The translations under genes and the position numbers were made by a program. From positions 76,044,069 to 76,108,068 of the forward strand of contig CM065301.1 of NCBI GenBank assembly GCA_032871835.1: DNA of 64,000 nt. The letters run 5' to 3'. Shown piece by piece: positions 24,560-35,441 of this stretch. The notes under the pieces were generated by a model. That model was not told the DNA's origin and ran no database searches. It was given only the letters and a program-made list of their open reading frames with translations. Each line of letters opens with the position of its first letter. Within the stretch, counting starts at the first letter, position 1. This DNA is from Dipteronia dyeriana. Its lineage: Eukaryota > Streptophyta > Magnoliopsida > Sapindales > Sapindaceae.

Positions 24560-27000
24560 TTAACTCAGTCTCGGAAGGGAGATTTTGAAAAAATCTTTAC
24601 TAAAAATGTAGAGTTCGGTTGTTCACTTGGAGCACAAAACCCTACTGCACATTTGACATGCCAACTCAATGATCATGATGTGAATGATTTTAATGATAAT
24701 AAAATTTTGGGCAATGAAATTGAAAATGATTAAAATCAACTTAATGATCATAATGTGTTTGACATGAATGATAATGAGAATTTGGGCAATGAAATAAAAC
24801 AACTAACTCCTCATTTGAAAAATTATGATCCTTGAATTTAGACAAACCTTGATAATAAAACGATTAATATATTAGTGGAAAAAGGTCATATTAGAGAACT
24901 CAATCTCATCTTTCCTTTAGATGGTAAAGCTAGATGTTTTTCATATTCATATTATACTAAAAAATTACCGAATGAAGAGATTCATTAGGAAATGGTTAGT
25001 GTATTCAAAACATGTAGACAAAGTATATTGTTTTTATTTTAAGTTGTTTAAGTCAATGTATATGAAGGGTTTTTGTAACACATGAAGGACTTAATGATTG
25101 AAAGCATGTTAGTGAGAGGCTTAAGAACATTATTGAGCATATCCGAATATGAGCACTTTGATTGATTTACAAATAAGATTAAAAAAGAATGAAACAATTG
25201 ATAAAAATGTACAAGAGCAAATTACAATAGAGAAAAATCGCTGGAAGGATGTTCATGTAAGAATCATTGCTATTATGAAATATCTTATTAAGCATAATTT
25301 GACTTTTCGTGGAACCAATAAGAAAATTTACGAAGATAATAATTGTAACTTTTTGGGTTTAATTGAAATGTTACCAGAGTTTGATCCAGTGATGCAAAAG
25401 CTTATTCGGCGCATTAATCATAATGATATTCATTATCACTACGTTGGTCATAAAATTCAAAATGAGTTGATTTATAGATTAGCCTCTAACATCAAAAGTG
25501 CAATCATTAATAAAATCAAATAGACAAATATTTTTCAGTGATACTTGATTGTACTTCCAATATAAGTCACCAAGAACAAATGACTTTGATAATACGGTGT
25601 GTAGATATGTTCACTAGTACCATAAAAGTATAAGAGTACTTTCTACGGTTTTTAAAAGTGGATGATACATTTGGGTTGAGGTTTTTTAATGAATTACAAG
25701 TTGTACTAAACACTCTTGGTCTTGATATTAATGATGTAAGGGGACAAGGTTATGATAGTTGATCTAACGTGAAAGGGAAACATCAAGGTGTGTAAAAAAG
25801 ATTACTTGAAATAAATCATAGAGCGTAGTACATGTCATGTGCTTCTCATAATCTTAATCTAATTGCGTGACACGGCTAACTCTTATGGTAAAGCGGTATC
25901 TTTTTTCGAAGTTATTCAACGAATTTATTCATTGTTTTCTAGTTATACAAAAAGATGTCAAAAATTTCAAGATTATGTTGATGACTTAACTCTTTAAAAA
26001 TTGTCTACAACACGTTGGAAAAATCTTAATAATAGTGTTAAAGCCACAAAATATCAAGCTCCCATAATAAAAGAAGCTTTGTTAGTATCATTTGAAAATA
26101 ACGATGATGCTAAAACAAAAAGTAAAGCTGAAAGTATAATAAATGAACTTGAAAGTTTTGAGTGTTTATTAGACATGACTATTTGGCATGATATATTATT
26201 TAATATGAATGTGGTTAGCAAAATATTGCAATCTAAAGATACGAGTATTGATGCTGCTATAGAACATTTGAAAGAGATCATTTCTTTTTATGAAAATTAT
26301 AGAGAAAATAGGTTTACATTTGCCATGATTTCTGCCAAAAGTATTGCATTTGATATGGAAATTGAACCATTTTTTGCTGAAAAAACGTTAAATTCGTAGA
26401 AATAAACAGTTTGATGAGAATGCATATGAAGATATAACGCAATCTGTAAAAGAATCTTTTAGAGTGCATTATTTTCTTCTTGTAATTGACATTGATATTG
26501 CTTCCTTAAAGAGTATATTTGAATAATTGCAAATATTTGAAAGTATTTTTGGATTCTTATATAGTTTAAAGAACTTTCGTTAGATGATAGTAAATTGAAA
26601 GAATGTTGTGTAAAACTTGAAAGTGCTCTAAAACATGATAAATTTTTGGATGTTGATTCAAATGATTTATTTTCTAAATTGAAAGTGTTACAAGTTGCTT
26701 TACCGATAGTGGAAAAGACTGCAATTGAAATACTAGAGTTTGTAAAAGCTTCTGATTGTTATCCAAACGTATCAATTGCTTATAGAATATTGTTGACTAT
26801 ACATGTAACTGTGACATCTGTAGAAATAAGTTTTTCTAAATTAAAAATGTTGAAATCTTATTTGCGGTAACTATGTCACAAAAAGGTTAAATGGGTTGGC
26901 AATCTTATGTATTGAAATGAAATATTGGAAAATGTTGGATTTGAAAATGTTATTAATGAATTTGCTTCTCAAAATGTTATAAGAAGACATTGTCATTGAT
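24560..27000 (+). pseudogene. hAT transposase relic (DUF4371, zinc finger MYM-type 1-like)
   Basis: Frame pieces at 24560-25130, 25149-25523, 25530-25990, 26001-26399 and 26595-26870 follow the order of plant DUF4371/hAT transposases: [69 protein letters not shown], a DVRGQGYD segment, LSTTRWKNL, and a C-terminal dimerisation region (ISFSKLKMLKSYLR). Domesticated and active relatives cut and join hAT ends. Here many stops and frame changes separate the pieces (for example TAG at 25521-25523 and TAG at 26397-26399), so no active enzyme is made. It sits inside the TIR-bounded element 21266-27185. Confidence 0.85.
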
Positions 27001-27344
27001 GTTTTTATACTCTTAAAACTTGTTGTAATTTTATTGTATCTTTAATGAAGTTATCATTTTCGGGTTAAATATTCGAAAATATGTTATATATAGTATATAT
27101 ATTTTGAAAACAAAAATTATGAATATGTATGGGGGGTCTATTTTTTTTTTCACCCCGGGTCTCAAGAACCTTAGGACCGGTTCAGAATAATACTCCATTA
27201 AAATAACATGTTTTGTCTAAGACTTCAAGTTAGCCTTAATTATGAGAAATTTAGCTAGATATTAAATCTAAGAAAGCAAATAAAAACATTATATGTCAAG
27301 AAAGGTAGAAGAAGAGAGAAAATAAAACTACGAAGGATATTTAG

Positions 27345-27570
27345 GGCCCGTCATTTAAGCGTTTTTCAACGACTGTTTTTTGAAAATAAAAATGAAAATG
27401 AAAACAGTGTCTGTGGATTCAGTTTCGAACTCTGAAAACGTGTCTGGTAGCATATACTGAAAGTTATATTATGAAAATGAAAACAGTAAAAACGTGTTTT
27501 GTAGCTTCACTGAAAGCTGAATTTTGAAAATGAAAACAGTAAAAACACGTCTGGTAGAATAACTGAAAAC
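27345..27570. repeat. Repeat with ATGAAAACAGTAAAAACG units
   Basis: Starting AGGGCCCGT, the stretch repeats TTTTGAAAATGAAAACAG(T) followed by AAAAACGTGT or AAAACACGTC and GGTAG three times. It may be the left end of the Harbinger element that carried the transposase at 28040-30347, but I found no matching right end. A TA microsatellite follows at 27679-27714. Confidence 0.45.
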
Positions 27571-27674
27571 ATCAAACACTGATAAACTTTTACATATGTA
27601 ATTTGACTTTCTCATCTCTTTAAAATATCTTCATAAGGTTGTAATATTTATTTTCATCCACTTAAATTTATAAC

Positions 27675-27721
<47 letters not shown>

Positions 27722-28039
27722 ATTATGCATCCGTTCATAATACTATAATAATTTAAATTTAATCATTTGTACGGACCATTCAATCATTTTTCATTGAATT
27801 ATAAAAATAATTGCATGATATTTGATTTGTTAGCATTAACAGAAAATAAATAACTATCAATTTCCATAATCGTAGATTACTTTTATATTTCATTGAAATT
27901 CTCATAACATAACATTGACATAATTAATTTTATAAAATCACGAATAAATTACAGAAGACATCACCTCATAATGCGTGAGCATTCTCTCCGTATTTATTTT
28001 TTACAATTTCATCCCTAAAATTACTCATTAGTGCTACAT

Positions 28040-30347
28040 TTGATAAAGATAAGTCAATATTAGGAATTTATTTACCTTCTCCTTCTTTTCTCTATCAATT
28101 AACATATCTTCATTCTCATATTTCCTAAGCATCCTATCACAATGACCTTGTGATCGAATAAAGTTATGTAGGACACAACATATTATAGGTATGAGGCGTT
28201 ACCTACGTAAACGATAATTAGACATATTTTTCAAAACAGTGAAACGTGCCTTTAAAACACCGAAACACCGTTCAATGACATTTCATAACGATGAATGTTT
28301 ATTATTAAATAACTCCTTTGGACCTCTTGGTGCACGTTTTTGTCCTTCATAATCATGTAGATGATATCGTTCATCTTTGTAATGTGTTAAAAATCTTGGT
28401 ATGTTTATGTATCCTGAATCGACAACATAATAATATCTTGAGGGTGTGTTTGGTGCGCGAGATAGTATTGAACTATTTTTAAGACATGTGATTGGATTAG
28501 ATTAATTATAATGTTTCCCGTGTTTGGTGTAGTATGAGATTGGACTAATAATAGTTCAATACTTTGTTTGGTTAAGTAATGAGATTGAACAATTTATAAA
28601 ATTTATAAAAATAAAATAAAATAAAATAATCAATCCACATCCACTATCACTATAATCGATACACATCCAAAATCAATCCACAAATCACGATCTCTCTCCT
28701 TTTCTTCTCTCTTCTTGCTTTTCTTTCTATGCTTTATTTGTTCTCTCTTCTTTCACACAACCATAATCAGATCCGCCAACACTTGATCAAACACCCAGCT
28801 GCTCTCCTCATTCTCTGCTTTCTTTACTTTCTTCTTCCTTCTCACACAACACTGCAACTTTCTCAGATAAAAAACAAAATAGATCAGGGGTTTGATGGCT
28901 TCATGGGTTTTCATTTACGGTTTTCGACTAATAGATCGGCGACGTTGATGGCCGAGGTTTGGTGATCGGTTACCGGTGAAGCTTTCCAGGTCGGTGGTGA
29001 TGGGTGATGTGATCGAGGTTGTTTTAGAGAATTTTTTTTTTAATTTTTTTTTGTGATTTTCTTTTTGGAATCGATGAACATGATGATTGTGGGATCTTGT
29101 TGTGTTGAGTTTGATTTTATTTTGGATGAAATTTGTTGAATGAAGTGGGTGAACTTGTTGAATCAACATGAACAATCTGATTTTATTTTTTGAAAATTGT
29201 TGAAATTTAATGAATCAGAGATGGGATAAAATAATCACATCAATTCGGAGGGGATTATTTTATCCTGCACTGGCAGGGTAAAATGGAAAAGGGAATAAAA
29301 AATAGTCCCAACTGGATGGACTCATCAAACATGGGATTGACATAAAAATAATCCAATCTCAGTCTCATCCGGTGCAACAAACACACCCTGAAAGAATGAA
29401 AAATAATAATTATACTTTACAATATTCGAAATAGTAAAATACTTATATGGTATACGTACCTTCATTAGGACGGGGAAAACCATTCTCTTGTCTTCCAATT
29501 GCATCCAAAAACACCCACTGAATCGTTAGTGGTTCCTTCCCAACCTGTGTAAACAAATGTGAACATTATGTCAAACAAACAAACAAACACACATAATATT
29601 TTGAGTAACTTGGACTTTTCTATCTCGATATGAATTTTGTGTATGTGTCCGTACGCATGTAGAAACGTGTGTTCCATCAATAGCACAAATACATTTCTAC
29701 ATAATATAATTAATCAATAATTTATGTTAACATTGTTTACATCGATATATATATATCAACATAATATAGTTAATTAAAAAAGGAAGTGTAAAAAAATAGT
29801 ATGCATTAAAATAAAATAATTACCTTAAAATACGGATAAAGTTTTGGATTATCTCCAATCTCTAGTGGTGGCGGTTGTTGTCCTCGAGTTTGTTCACATA
29901 TAATATTTGGTGAAAGCCCACATAGCCCCTTAATACGAGTTTAAATTATCTATACACCGTATCTTTCGACAATTGAAAACGCTTAGCAACAACTCTCATT
30001 ACGCCCTCATGAGATAGAATATATAAACACACTCCAACCACCTCAATAACAGTAACATGTCTATCATCTTTCAATAATTGTGTCTGCTCTAGTGTTTGAT
30101 ATAAATTAAGAAAAACAAGTGCATCCATACGAAACATGTTATACGTTCTATCAGGATGACCATTTAGCAACTCTTGTACAAATGCATACCATGTTAATCC
30201 ACCTGTATAACATGGCATTTTATCAATATACTGATAATATTCAACCCTCATTGATGTACTGGCCAATTTAAGTGCCTCCAATTATTGTTATTCGGTCTCT
30301 AAATCTGATTCGCTATCTGAACTATCACTGTGATTATTATTGTTCAT
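28040..30347 (-). pseudogene. HARBI1-type PIF/Harbinger transposase, dead
   Basis: On the minus strand from an ATG at 30345-30347 it reads MNNNNHSDSSDSESDLETE, then two stops, then the helical N-terminal region (ELLNGHPDRTYNMFRMDALV, ILSHEGVMRVVAKRFQLS), GLCGLSPNIICEQTRGQQP, the DDE_4 core (CICAIDGTHVS, GWEGTTNDS), then YYVVDSGYINIPRF, HDYEGQKRAPRGP, NVIERCFGVLKARF and CCVLHNFIRSQG. These are the family's conserved blocks in order. Early stops, a frameshift near 29930 and a stop replacing Arg just before NVIERCFG inactivate it. A 947-bp PIF-like element (28442-29388) splits it between the two last DDE-region exons. Confidence 0.88.
28442..29388. mobile_element. PIF/Harbinger-like non-autonomous element, 947 bp, nested in the HARBI1 relic
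   Basis: The ends GGGTGTGTTTGGTGC and GGTGCAACAAACACACCC are inverted repeats. TGA is duplicated at 28439-28441 and 29389-29391. The TIR is of the same family as the elements ending at 669 and spanning 12220-12777. The inside is CT-rich then GT-rich with no transposase frame. It was inserted after the transposase gene was in place. Confidence 0.87.
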
Positions 30348-30727
30348 ATTGACCTATTTACAAAAGGAAAATTGTCGTAAGTTGGAAATACATTGAAAAA
30401 TATATAATACAAACAACAAACTTAAAATTTAATATGAGTTCAATAAATCAAAAATGAGACTTAAAATTTAAACCAAATTCACAACAACATTAGTAAACAT
30501 TAAACCAAGTTCACAATCACAATGAAAATTAAATCAAGTTAACAACAAAATCCTTAACCATTAAAATTAATAACAACATCATTAAACAAAGTTCACAACA
30601 ACAAAGTTGAAATGAAAATAAAGTTCGAAATAACATCATATCTACCCATAAACCATATCCTACAAACCACCTAGCCATTTATTTTGTCGGAGATGAAGAA
30701 TAACTTAAAACAAGCCGACCCACTTTA
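30348..30727. other. Gene-free AT-rich stretch
   Basis: Repeated CACAAC(A)AC and TTAAA motifs. The last 70 bases belong to the hairpin repeat described at 31131-32540. No gene seen. Confidence 0.4.
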
Positions 30728-31130
30728 GGCTCCGTTTGGTAGAGCTTCTTTAAGTAGATCTTTTAGGAGTAGATCTTTTAGGAGTAAATCTTTTAAAATA
30801 AACCTTTTACAAATAGAGTTTTTAATAGGAAGATATTGGTCGTTTGATTGTCAATTAAAAAAAACTTTTATAAATGGTAAGATTACCAAAATATTCAAAA
30901 ACAATTTTAAATGATATGGTTATATTAGATTTTTTAGTGTTATTAAAAAAACTCAAAAAGATCTACTTGGAAAAGCCTAAAATTTGAGCTTCTCCAAGTA
31001 GATGTAAACCAATTTTTTTAATCATCTAAAACCTCTACTAAGTAACAACCAAACGACATTTTTTTTTAAAAGAGCTTTTTTAATTTAAAAGGCTCATTTC
31101 GTCAGTAGATAAGCTCTTCCAAACGGATAC
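30728..31130. mobile_element. PIF/Harbinger-like MITE, 403 bp
   Basis: The ends GGCTCCGTTTGG and CCAAACGGATAC are inverted repeats with mismatches only near the tip, and TTA is duplicated at 30725-30727 and 31131-31133. Removing it rejoins CCCACTTTA with TTTGTCAGAGAGG, which is how the uninterrupted neighbouring repeat copy reads near 31755. The element therefore inserted into one copy of that repeat. Confidence 0.85.
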
Positions 31131-31312
31131 TTATTTATTTGTCAGAGAGGACTAGTTGCTCAATGAACTAAAAACTTTAAAATAAATAAATAAATAAAGT
31201 GGGTCGGCTTGTTAAGGCACACCAGACAAGCCGGCACGACACGACACGACATGACACAACCACTTTATTTTCTTACATTACATCATATTTAATATTTATT
31301 TTCTTCTAAGGA

Positions 31313-31520
31313 GAGGAGGCATTGGTGTCTGATCGAACGAAGTGGAGGAGTTAACTATTACATTTGGGGCGGTCTTTAACTTGTTTGGGAACCATGAAAT
31401 ACCTGAGACAACTTTTGCAACTGGCCACCACCAAAACGTTGTCTTCTTCATCTTCTTATGAGTAAAAATTATCTTGACTCTGCTATTATTCTCAAATCCT
31501 TCTTAGTTTTTATGTTGTTT
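31313..31520 (-). pseudogene. Broken copy of the small zinc-ribbon gene
   Basis: The minus strand matches the intact ORF at 31934-32146 but reads ATA where that copy has its start ATG, has stops before the ribbon, changes the third zinc-ligand Cys to Arg (KDRPKC for KDCPIC) and has a further stop in the following NSQLLHF-like segment. It shows decay of one repeat copy. Confidence 0.75.
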
Positions 31521-31933
31521 CTTCAGTTTTTGTAACATATCTCTCCTGTCTAAAGAAGAAGAAGAAGAAGAAAACACTAGAAAAATTACATCTTTTTTAA
31601 TCCTCATTTTTACAATTTATCAGATTGATGATTTTTGCAAGTAAAGATGTTTTTTTTTGTTTTACATTTTTGGGGTTACCCAAATGAGAAGAAAACAAAA
31701 GGGAAAAAAAACTTATTTAGTCGGAGAGGCTGAGCAACGTGCAATAGGCCGACCCACTTTATTTATTTGTCGAAGAGGACTAGTTGCCTAGTCAACTTAA
31801 AACTTTAAAATAAATAAATAAATAAAGTGGGTTGGATTGTTAAGGCCCGCCAGGTCGGCCAGACGGGCAAGCACGACACGACACAACCACGTTATTTGTT
31901 TACAATTATATCATATTTAATATTTATTTTCTT

Positions 31934-32146
31934 CTAAGGAGAGGAGGCATTACTGTCTGATCGAACGAAGTGGAGGAGTTGACCATTACATATAGGGCAG
32001 TCTTTAACTTGTTTGGGAACCATGAAATACATGAAACAACTTTTACAACCGGCCACCCCCAAAACGTTGTCTTCTTCTTCTTCCTCCTCTGAGTAAAAAT
32101 CATCACTTGACTCTACTATTGATCTCAGGTCCTCTTTAGTTTTCAT
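31934..32146 (-). CDS. Small zinc-ribbon protein, GIR1/GIR2-like, carried in a repeat
   Basis: A complete 70-codon ORF. It has an acidic stretch (EEEEEED, about residues 20-26) and one zinc ribbon, CKSCFMY...KDCPIC, spaced C-x2-C-x12-C-x2-C, followed by QLLHF. The same spacing occurs in plant GLABRA2-interacting repressor-like proteins, which act as small transcriptional co-repressors in epidermal cells; that link rests on the ribbon only. No EAR (LxLxL) motif is seen. It has no intron and sits inside a tandem repeat of TE character, beside a broken copy, so it is probably a captured gene copy. Whether it is expressed cannot be read from the sequence. Confidence 0.6.
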   Translation of the reverse strand: MKTKEDLRSIVESSDDFYSEEEEEEDNVLGVAGCKSCFMYFMVPKQVKDCPICNGQLLHFVRSDSNASSP

Positions 32147-32540
32147 GTCGTTTCTCCAGTTTATGTAATATCTCTCTCATATCTAAAGAAGAAGAAAACA
32201 CTAGAAAAATTACATCTTTTATAATTCTCTTTTTTGTAATTTATCATATTGATGATTTGTACAGGTAAAGGTGATTTTTTTTTTGGTTTTACATTTTCTA
32301 AGTTATCCAAATGAGAAGAAAAGAAAAGGGAAAAAAAACCTCATTTGGTCGGAGAGGTATTTATTTGGTTGGAGAGGACGAGCAACTTAAAACAAATCAA
32401 CCCACTTTATTTATTTGTCAGATAGAACGAGTTGCCCAGTGAATTTAAAACTTTTTTAAAAAAATAAAGTGGGTCCGTCTATTAATGCCTGGCAGGTCGG
32501 ACCGACGAGCCGGCACGACACATCACATGAGAGCTTACTG

Positions 32541-32818
32541 GGCAGCTCGTCCTCTCCGACCAAAGACAACTACTCATGCAACATCAATAAAAAATCATCG
32601 GTGGTGATAGTACATATGGTGAATCGGGAGAGGATTTACCTATGTTCTCACGATGCTCTGAAGAGATGTGTGGATGACAAACAGAGACGAAGAAAAAGAT
32701 GAAGTATAGGATAATAATTAATGGACACAATAAGGTATGCAATGTTGCACCTGCTTCTGAAGCTATTCTTATTAAGTTTGACAACATTTTCATAGATCTT
32801 AATCTTCCTTCTCCATTG
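32541..32818. other. Short gene-free stretch
   Basis: Sequence between the tandem repeat and the next hAT-like element. Several overlapping short frames exist on both strands, none with a recognisable domain. Confidence 0.35.
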
Positions 32819-33610
32819 CAAGGATGGCCCTAGGGGTAAGCCCATGAGGCAACCGCCTAGGGCTCTCAAATTTCAAAATTTTAAAATTTCAGTTCAATAA
32901 AAATATTGTAATATCACGATATAAAACTAGAGGCCCATATGTGTTTCTTTAAACAAAAACAACCATCAACTATAACCCACTGTTTACACGTTTTTTTTTT
33001 AAGGTTCACCAATCAATGTAAGAAACATGCAACTAAAAAAAGTCTACCAGAAACACAATTATAATTATTATAACAACAACACATCAAATCTCTTTATCGG
33101 ACATTCGAAAATCAAATTGGAATCAAATTTAGGGTTCTTGTGAACTCTCTTGAAAAGAAAATTTAGACACGAAATCTCAAAAATTGCGTAATTCGCTTGT
33201 AGAAGAGTTGCATTCGTTGTCATTTCGAAGATATTTGAATCCAACACTTTTTTTCCTTACTTTTTTTTTTCTAAAAACCTTTTTTTATCTTTTATAGTTT
33301 ACTAGAATTTTGGTTGTTAGAGTTTGAATTTTGACATAGAGTTCAAAATTTTGTGTCTGAATTTATAGCATGCATGTTTTTTCCCTTTTCGAATTGAATG
33401 GAAAGATCGGAAAGTTGAAATAAAATTTTTATTTCGATGACTTTTTATCTGTTATTTTGTTGTGGTACGGTTTTGATTTTGAGCTATTATATTGATTTTT
33501 ATAAACATTTACTAGAGGAAAATTTAAAAATCAATTAAATATACGTGGAGGGTCGAGGGTCTCAATTTTACATTTCGTCTCGAGCCCCTAAAATCTCAAG
33601 ACCGGCTCTG
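32819..33610. mobile_element. hAT-like non-autonomous element, 792 bp
   Basis: The right end complement CAGAGCCGGTCTTGAG is of the same type as the hAT element ends at 21266 and 27185. The left end CAAGGATGGCCCTAGG is a diverged match. CTCCATTG (32811-32818) and CTTCATTG (33611-33618) form an 8-bp duplication with one mismatch. The sequence between is AT-rich, with no transposase. Confidence 0.7.
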
Positions 33611-33618
33611 CTTCATTG

Positions 33619-34093
33619 GAAAAAGATGACTTGGATCAAGAAAGGTAAAAAAAAAAGATTGGACTCTGAATATACTTATCCTTCTTTTTTTTTAATGCAT
33701 GGGTAGTTTGTTGTGGCCAAGGTTTGGCATGCATGCTCTGTACTGGTGGAAGTTTTTATGTTGTGGAAGTTTTTATGTTGTTTCGGTGCATGCTCTGTAG
33801 CGGTGTAAGTTTTTATATAAGTTTTTAATATTTCTTAAATTGTTGAAGCAATGCTAACTCTTTCTTAGACATTTGGTTGTATTTCCGAATATTAAAATTA
33901 TGTATAATATAATTTTTAGCTATGCATTATCTTCTATGAATATGATGTTTCTGTTCTTTGAATTGAATGGGTTAAGTAATGCTTAGCTTTTGTTACATAA
34001 TTAATATTTAGCCGTATAACAAGTGATTTGGTGGCATCTGTTGATTTCATTGTAATTTGGATTGGCTGCAATTGTGTAGAGCAAAGAAATTCA
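33619..34093. other. Gene-free stretch before the copia element
   Basis: Contains a local repeat of GGTG(T)AAGTTTTTAT and GCATGCTCTGTA units at 33725-33820. No gene seen. Confidence 0.4.
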
Positions 34094-34661
34094 TGTTAGA
34101 AAATTCTATCATATGGGGCCACACATGTGAATATTAAATGTGTTGTGCTATCTTTTGGTTAAGTCTAAATTAAAGCGATCTAATTAAAATTTAAAGTATT
34201 AAGGCTTAATGGTATAATTGTCATGGAATTAATGTGTAGATACCAGTGTGCTATTTCTAATTTGTTGAGGGGCCGAATTAGAAATATCCAACATATAATA
34301 ATTTGGTTATTATATATATATTTAGGGTTATGGTCCCCAAATTACGCGATACTTTTGTTTTCTCTGTATCCCCATCAATATAGCAAAATAGAACACGGTA
34401 GGGTTCATAAAGGTCGTGATAATTTGGAAGATCACAACTCGTTCACAAATCTCCAACAATGGATTCAGGTACGCTTCCGCTTATCAATTATCTCTACTTT
34501 TCTCTTAAATTGATATGGGTTAGTAATATGTTTTTTAGGGTTTGATTAAGTATGATTTAGAAACATGTTTAGGTTAAACATTTAGATTAATTATGTGCCT
34601 ATGCATGTTGTTTTTGTTTTTGTTTTATTATGTTAATTATGTTCTTATGTTATTTCTCATT

Positions 34662-35330
34662 GTTGGATGTCCGTGTGTGTGTAAATTTATGCGGGTATTA
34701 GCCGGTCCAAAGAAAGGTTAATACTTGGCCGAATTGTACACACATCTGTGGTGGTAAACATGTGATGATTATAAGGTTTTACATGTGAATAATAAGTCGA
34801 TCCAAAGATATATTTATTATTTAACATAAATTATTGTCAATGTTTGATCACTACAACAAGAATACCACTTACAATTAATATTATTGTCTAAAGACTTGAT
34901 ATTAATATTGTACTGGGTATCTTAAGATGGGACCATTATTTGGTATATCTTTTATGGTTAAATAAAGTGGTCTATCATTCTAAATGGGCTAATTGAAGCA
35001 AGATGTCGTCAAAGTGACCTCTCTTGTGTAGATTATTCATGAAGGATGTTGGATGTTTGTGTGTATGTAAATTCATGCGAGTATTAGTCGGCCCAAAGGA
35101 AGGTTAATACTTGGCCGAATTGCACACACACATGTGGTGATAAATATGTGACGATTATAAGGTTTTACATGTGAATAATAAGTCGATCCAAAGATACATT
35201 TATTATTTGACATTAATTATTATCAATATTTGATCACTACAACAAGAGTACCACTTACAATTAATATTACTGTCCAAAGACTTGATATTAATGTTGTGCT
35301 AGATATCTTGAGATGAGACTTACCATTATT
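34662..35330 (+). repeat. Tandem duplication in the copia 5' leader
   Basis: About 280 bp beginning GTTGGATGT at 34662 is repeated from 35048, an offset of 386 bp. It includes the shared ACTTGGCCGAATTG, AGGTTTTACATGTGAATAA and GATCACTACAACAAGA blocks. No primer-binding site (usually TGGTATCAGAGC in plant copia) is visible after the first LTR. Confidence 0.8.
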
Positions 35331-35441
35331 TGAATTTGTTGATCATTGTATTTGGTTATTGATGTGAGTATGTTTGTGTGTTTATTTTGTTCTCTTTCAA
35401 GTTAATATTTTACTATATCTGCTAATACCAACTATATACCC

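Larger units (their letters stand above)
21266..27185 (+). mobile_element. hAT element, 5.9 kb including a nested solo LTR
   Basis: The ends CAGAGCCGATCC and GGACCGGTTCAG form an imperfect inverted repeat (9 of 12). AATAATAC is duplicated exactly at 21258-21265 and 27186-27193. The element carries a hAT transposase relic at about 24560-27000. It is further interrupted by a solo LTR at 21784-23501. Without that insertion it would be about 4.2 kb. Confidence 0.88.
31131..32540. repeat. Tandem repeat, about 630-bp period, each unit with a hairpin
   Basis: Two long copies start near 31138 and 31768 and a partial third near 32413. Each holds GCCGACCCACTTTATTTATT facing its own complement AATAAATAAAGTGGGTCGG, then a GCACGACACGAC run. 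The first two also hold a zinc-ribbon coding segment on the minus strand; the third lacks it. TE-like but of unknown class; I see no terminal duplication. Confidence 0.7.
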
